Assembly (NCBI GenBank): GCA_023254015.1
Contig: JALQYS010000108.1
Span: 1-8,789, forward strand
Direction of reading: 5' to 3'
Length of the DNA: 8,789 bases
DNA from: Paracoccaceae bacterium
GTDB lineage: Bacteria; Pseudomonadota; Alphaproteobacteria; Rhodobacterales; Rhodobacteraceae
In this document: piece after piece, positions 6,126 to 8,789 of the stretch
How the letters are laid out: each line of letters starts with the position of its first letter
How positions within the stretch are numbered: the first letter of the stretch is position 1
Notes under the pieces: generated by a model
What the model was told of the DNA's origin: nothing
Seen by the model: only the letters and a program-made list of their open reading frames with translations
Database searches by the model: none
Program-made: the position numbers and the translations under genes

Positions 6126-7085
6126 TCACGACCCCATGATCAGTTCGTATTGCTTCACGATCACTTCCGCCTGCTTCATCGAGGCGATGTCGATCAGCTT
6201 GCCCTTGTAGGTGGTTGCGCCCTGACCATTGGCCTTGGCCTCTTCCATCGCGGCCAGAATGGCGCGGGCATCGGCGACGGCGGCGTCGGAGGGGGTGAAA
6301 ACCTCGTTCGCAAGGGCCACCTGTTTGGGGTGGATCGCCCATTTTCCAACCATGCCCAGCGTGGCCGAGCGCAGCGCCTGCGCGCGGAAGCCCTCGTCAT
6401 CGCTGAAATCGCCGAACGGCCCGTCCACCGGCAGGACGCCATGGGTGCGGCAGGCGGCCACGATGGCGGCCTGCGCCCAGTGCCAGGGGTCTGACCAGTG
6501 CTTCACGCCCTCGCGCAGCATGTAGTAGTTTTCCTGCGTGCCGCCGATGCCGGTGGTCTGCATGCCCATCGAGGCGGCAAAGTCGGCCGCGCCAAGGCTC
6601 ATCGCTTGCAGGCGGGGCGAGGAGGCGGCGATTTCCTCGACATGGGCGATGCCGGCGGCAGATTCGATGATGACCTCGAACGAAATCGGTTTCGTCCGGC
6701 CCTTGGCGCGTTCGATGGCGGTCACCAGCGCATCAACGGCATAGACATCGGCGGCGCAACCGACCTTGGGAATCATGATCTGGTCAAGCCGCGGGCCTGC
6801 CTGTTCCAGAAGATCCACGACGTCGCGATACCAATAGGGCGTGTCCAGCCCGTTGATGCGAACCGAAAGGGTTTTCTTGCCCCAGTCCAGCGTGTTGATC
6901 GCCTGAATGAGATTGGCGCGGGCGGCGTCCTTGTCGGAGGGGGCGACAGAATCTTCCAGGTCAAGGTTGATCACATCCGCCGCCGAGGCCACCATCTTCT
7001 CGAACAAGGCCGGACGCGAGCCGGGGCCGAAAAGCTGGCAGCGGTTCGGGCGGGCGGGCGGCGTGGGCTGGAGGCGGAAGCTCAT
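6126..7085 (-). CDS. mcl1: L-malyl-CoA/beta-methylmalyl-CoA lyase
   Basis: The 319-residue enzyme belongs to the CitE/HpcH TIM-barrel family. It reversibly cleaves L-malyl-CoA to acetyl-CoA and glyoxylate, and beta-methylmalyl-CoA to propionyl-CoA and glyoxylate. It acts in the ethylmalonyl-CoA pathway that replaces the glyoxylate shunt in Rhodobacter. From memory the sequence is nearly the same as R. sphaeroides Mcl1 (318 residues), including MSFRLQP, RPNRCQLFGPGSRPALFEK, INLDLEDSVAP and GMVGKWAIHPKQ. The substrate-binding Arg76 and the magnesium ligands Glu141 (FEVIIES) and Asp168 (SLGAADF) fall at the numbers known for that enzyme. I start at the ATG at 7083-7085 because family members begin there and AAAGAGAA lies just upstream; the open frame to 7178 is not conserved sequence. 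It is divergent from the epimerase gene. Confidence 0.97.
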   Translation of the reverse strand: MSFRLQPTPPARPNRCQLFGPGSRPALFEKMVASAADVINLDLEDSVAPSDKDAARANLIQAINTLDWGKKTLSVRINGLDTPYWYRDVVDLLEQAGPRLDQIMIPKVGCAADVYAVDALVTAIERAKGRTKPISFEVIIESAAGIAHVEEIAASSPRLQAMSLGAADFAASMGMQTTGIGGTQENYYMLREGVKHWSDPWHWAQAAIVAACRTHGVLPVDGPFGDFSDDEGFRAQALRSATLGMVGKWAIHPKQVALANEVFTPSDAAVADARAILAAMEEAKANGQGATTYKGKLIDIASMKQAEVIVKQYELIMGS

Positions 7086-7266
7086 CGGAATTCTCTTTGT
7101 AAGGAAGTTTCGTGATGGGTTGCAGATTGGATAGATTATTGCGCGGCATGCCGCAAGCGCGAATTGCACCTGCAGCATCGCTCATCGTCGGCCTTCAGCC
7201 GCTCTTCGCTTGCCCTTCGCCGCAGAGGGGGCCAAGACTGCAGCACCTGCAAGGATGAGCCGCCCA
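7086..7266. promoter_or_regulatory. Divergent promoter region mcl1 / epimerase with a 12-bp palindrome
   Basis: This 181-base gap must hold promoters for both genes. It contains a perfect 12-bp palindrome, GCGGCATGCCGC (7143-7154), flanked by TTGC (7139-7142) and AA (7155-7156). On the minus strand AATAAT (7135-7140) could be a -10 element for mcl1 but has only a weak -35. AAGGA (7251-7255) is the likely ribosome site of the epimerase gene, 11 bases before its start. Confidence 0.4.
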
Positions 7267-8229
7267 ATGCTGACCGTCACGCCCGAGACCTTTCCACTGG
7301 CCCAGACCTTCACGATCAGCCGGGGGTCGAAAACCCATGCCCATGTGCTGACGGTGCGCCTCATACGGCAGGGCGTGACCGGCTGGGGCGAATGTGTGCC
7401 CTATGCCCGCTATGGCGAAAGCCTTGAATCGGTGACGGCGCAGATCCTGTCCCTGCCCGAGGGCATCACCCGTGCCACCCTGCAAGACGCCCTGCCCCCC
7501 GGCGCTGCCCGCAATGCCGTGGATTGTGCGCTGTGGGACTGGGAGGCCAAGGTGGCGGGCAAGCGGGTCTGGCAACTGGCCGGTCTGCCCGCGCCGGGGC
7601 CCAAGGTGGTGACCTATACCCTGTCGCTGGACAGCCCCGAGGCAATGCGTGCGGCCGCGGCGGCGCAGGCCCATCGCCCCGTGCTGAAGATCAAGCTGGG
7701 CACGCCCGATGACATGCCCCGGCTGGAGGCGGTAAGGCAGGGCGCACCGCGGTCGAAGATCCTGATCGACGCCAACGAAGGCTGGACGCCCGAGATCTAT
7801 TCCGACCTCGCCCCGCATCTTCTGCGCCTTGGCGTGGCCCTGGTGGAGCAGCCCCTGCCTGCCGGGCAGGACGGGATGCTGGCCGAAATCGCCCGGCCCC
7901 TGCCCGTTTGCGCCGATGAATCCTGCTTTGATGCCGCCAGCCTGCCCGCGCTGCAGGGCAAATATGACATGGTCAACCTCAAGCTGGACAAGACCGGCGG
8001 GTTGACCGAAGGCCTGCGCACCCGCGAGGCGGCGGCCCGGCTGGGCTTTGGGCTGATGGTGGGCTGCATGGTCGGCTCGAGCCTTGCCATGGCGCCTGCG
8101 GTGCTGCTGGCGCAGACCGCTGCGGAAACAGACCTTGACGGCCCGCTTCTCCTGGCTCAAGACCGCCCCAACCCGCTGCGCTATGATGCCCATGGCGTGC
8201 ATCCGTCCACACCCGAGCTATGGGGATGA
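7267..8229 (+). CDS. dgcA: Dipeptide epimerase / N-acetyl-D-glutamate racemase, enolase superfamily
   Basis: The 320-residue enzyme belongs to the muconate-lactonizing subgroup of the enolase superfamily. The catalytic layout is complete: LKIKLG with Lys141 and Lys143, metal ligands Asp168 (LIDANEGW), Glu194 (VEQPL) and Asp217 (CADES), the opposite-side lysine in NLKLDKTGG (237-245), and the DLDGP motif (289-293), which in dipeptide epimerases holds the substrate amino group. Two activities fit: L-Ala-D/L-Glu epimerase (YcjG-like, murein peptide salvage) or N-acetyl-D-glutamate racemase (DgcA). Sequence alone does not separate them; I lean to the DgcA-like group of Rhodobacterales. The ATG at 7267 is preferred because AAGGA lies upstream; an ATG at 7255 would add four residues but overlaps that site. 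A D-amino-acid transaminase gene follows at once. The dgcN partner is not adjacent upstream. Confidence 0.88.
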   Translation: MLTVTPETFPLAQTFTISRGSKTHAHVLTVRLIRQGVTGWGECVPYARYGESLESVTAQILSLPEGITRATLQDALPPGAARNAVDCALWDWEAKVAGKRVWQLAGLPAPGPKVVTYTLSLDSPEAMRAAAAAQAHRPVLKIKLGTPDDMPRLEAVRQGAPRSKILIDANEGWTPEIYSDLAPHLLRLGVALVEQPLPAGQDGMLAEIARPLPVCADESCFDAASLPALQGKYDMVNLKLDKTGGLTEGLRTREAAARLGFGLMVGCMVGSSLAMAPAVLLAQTAAETDLDGPLLLAQDRPNPLRYDAHGVHPSTPELWG

Positions 8230-8231
8230 CC

Positions 8232-8789
8232 ATGACCCGCACCGTTTACCTGAATGGCGAGTATCTGCCCGAAAATGAGGCCAAGGTTTCGGTCTTTGAC
8301 CGTGGGTTTCTCATGGCCGATGGGGTCTATGAGGTGACCTCGGTGCTGGGCGGCAAGCTGATCGACTTTGCAGGCCATTGTGTGCGGCTGGCGCGCAGCC
8401 TGTCGGAACTCGAGATGAAGAACCCCCATACCGAGGCGGAATGGTTGGAGATTCACCGCCAGATGGTCGCCAAGAATGATCTGGTGGACGGGATGATCTA
8501 TCTGCAGGTCACGCGCGGCAATCCGGGCGACCGCGATTTCGCCTATCCGGGGCCGGAGACCGAGCCGACGGTGGTTCTGTTCACCCAATCCAAGCCCGGC
8601 CTTGCGGAAAACCCGGCGGCGAAAACCGGCTGGAAGGTGATTTCGATCCCCGACATCCGCTGGGGCCGCCGCGATATCAAGACGGTGCAGCTTCTGTATC
8701 CCTCGATGGGCAAGATGGCCGCGAAAAAGGCCGGCGTTGATGACAGCTGGTTTGTCGAAGACGGCGTGGTGACCGAAGGCACCTCGAAC
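8232..8789 (+). CDS. dat: D-amino-acid transaminase (5' part, cut by window edge)
   Basis: The first 186 residues of a PLP fold-type IV aminotransferase are present, and the frame is open to the right edge. Characteristic segments are VFDRGFLMADGVYEV (21-35), GMIYLQVTRG (87-96), RRDIKTVQLL with the Schiff-base lysine Lys150, and VVTEGTSN (179-186) with the conserved Glu182. This pattern is that of bacterial D-amino-acid (D-alanine) transaminase, which swaps amino groups between D-amino acids and 2-oxo acids, for example D-alanine plus 2-oxoglutarate to pyruvate plus D-glutamate. A branched-chain or aminodeoxychorismate-lyase homologue is less likely given the DIKTVQLL segment. Two in-frame ATGs exist: 8226, overlapping the epimerase stop as ATGA, and 8232, with GGGGA five bases upstream, which I prefer. 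It forms an operon with the epimerase. Confidence 0.9.
   Translation, partial: MTRTVYLNGEYLPENEAKVSVFDRGFLMADGVYEVTSVLGGKLIDFAGHCVRLARSLSELEMKNPHTEAEWLEIHRQMVAKNDLVDGMIYLQVTRGNPGDRDFAYPGPETEPTVVLFTQSKPGLAENPAAKTGWKVISIPDIRWGRRDIKTVQLLYPSMGKMAAKKAGVDDSWFVEDGVVTEGTSN

Noticed and set aside
7120..7170. Possible PccR/ScfR-type TTTGCAAA site for acyl-CoA control of mcl1
   Set aside because: Several TTGC/GCAA fragments occur here, but none forms the paired TTTGCAAA motif that I remember for that regulator.
7086..7178. N-terminal extension of malyl-CoA lyase by 31 residues
   Set aside because: Characterised Rhodobacter Mcl1 begins at MSFRLQ, and numbering from that Met puts the catalytic residues at their known positions.
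1..8789. tRNA, rRNA, CRISPR arrays, insertion sequences or att sites
   Set aside because: No cloverleaf-like arms with a GGTTCGA-type loop, regularly spaced direct repeats, transposase or integrase coding, or terminal repeats were seen on either strand by eye.

Overview
The window is GC-rich chromosomal DNA from an alphaproteobacterium, most likely a member of the Rhodobacterales (Rhodobacter/Paracoccus relatives). Three genes point there: a malyl-CoA lyase that matches, from memory, Rhodobacter Mcl1 almost residue for residue; a 44-residue aa3-type cytochrome oxidase subunit IV of the Paracoccus/Rhodobacter kind; and a dipeptide epimerase/DgcA-like gene followed by a D-amino-acid transaminase. 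There is no sign of phage, insertion sequences, CRISPR, tRNA or rRNA. This is an ordinary core-genome segment with dense, often overlapping genes.

Layout, left to right. (1) The 3' end of a YghU-type glutathione transferase (+) converges on gdhA, NADP-type glutamate dehydrogenase (-). A near-ideal bidirectional terminator hairpin (261-287) lies between them. (2) A 317-base regulatory gap (1657-1973) separates gdhA from a divergent pair: the cytochrome oxidase subunit IV gene, then a lipoprotein of unknown function with His and Cys positions suggestive of a permuted papain-like fold. (3) The azlC-azlD pair (-), a branched-chain amino acid exporter, overlaps by ATGA; azlD ends tail-to-tail with the lipoprotein gene with no base between them. 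(4) Divergent from azlC is a tight three-gene operon (+): mobA (molybdenum cofactor guanylyltransferase), an RNase H-fold-like protein of unknown function, and a GNAT acetyltransferase. Each junction is a 4-base ATGA overlap. (5) A convergent gap with two modest hairpins leads to mcl1 (-), malyl-CoA/beta-methylmalyl-CoA lyase of the ethylmalonyl-CoA pathway. (6) Divergent from mcl1 is a dipeptide epimerase or N-acetyl-D-glutamate racemase (DgcA-like) (+) and, overlapping or nearly touching it, a D-amino-acid transaminase that runs off the right edge.

Functionally the window mixes central carbon and nitrogen metabolism (gdhA, mcl1), amino acid export (azlCD), cofactor maturation (mobA), respiration (subunit IV) and salvage of D-amino acids or murein peptides (epimerase plus transaminase). 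The least explained parts are the RNase H-like protein coupled to mobA, the lipoprotein coupled to the oxidase subunit, and the nested inverted repeats upstream of gdhA. I found no convincing wholly new system.
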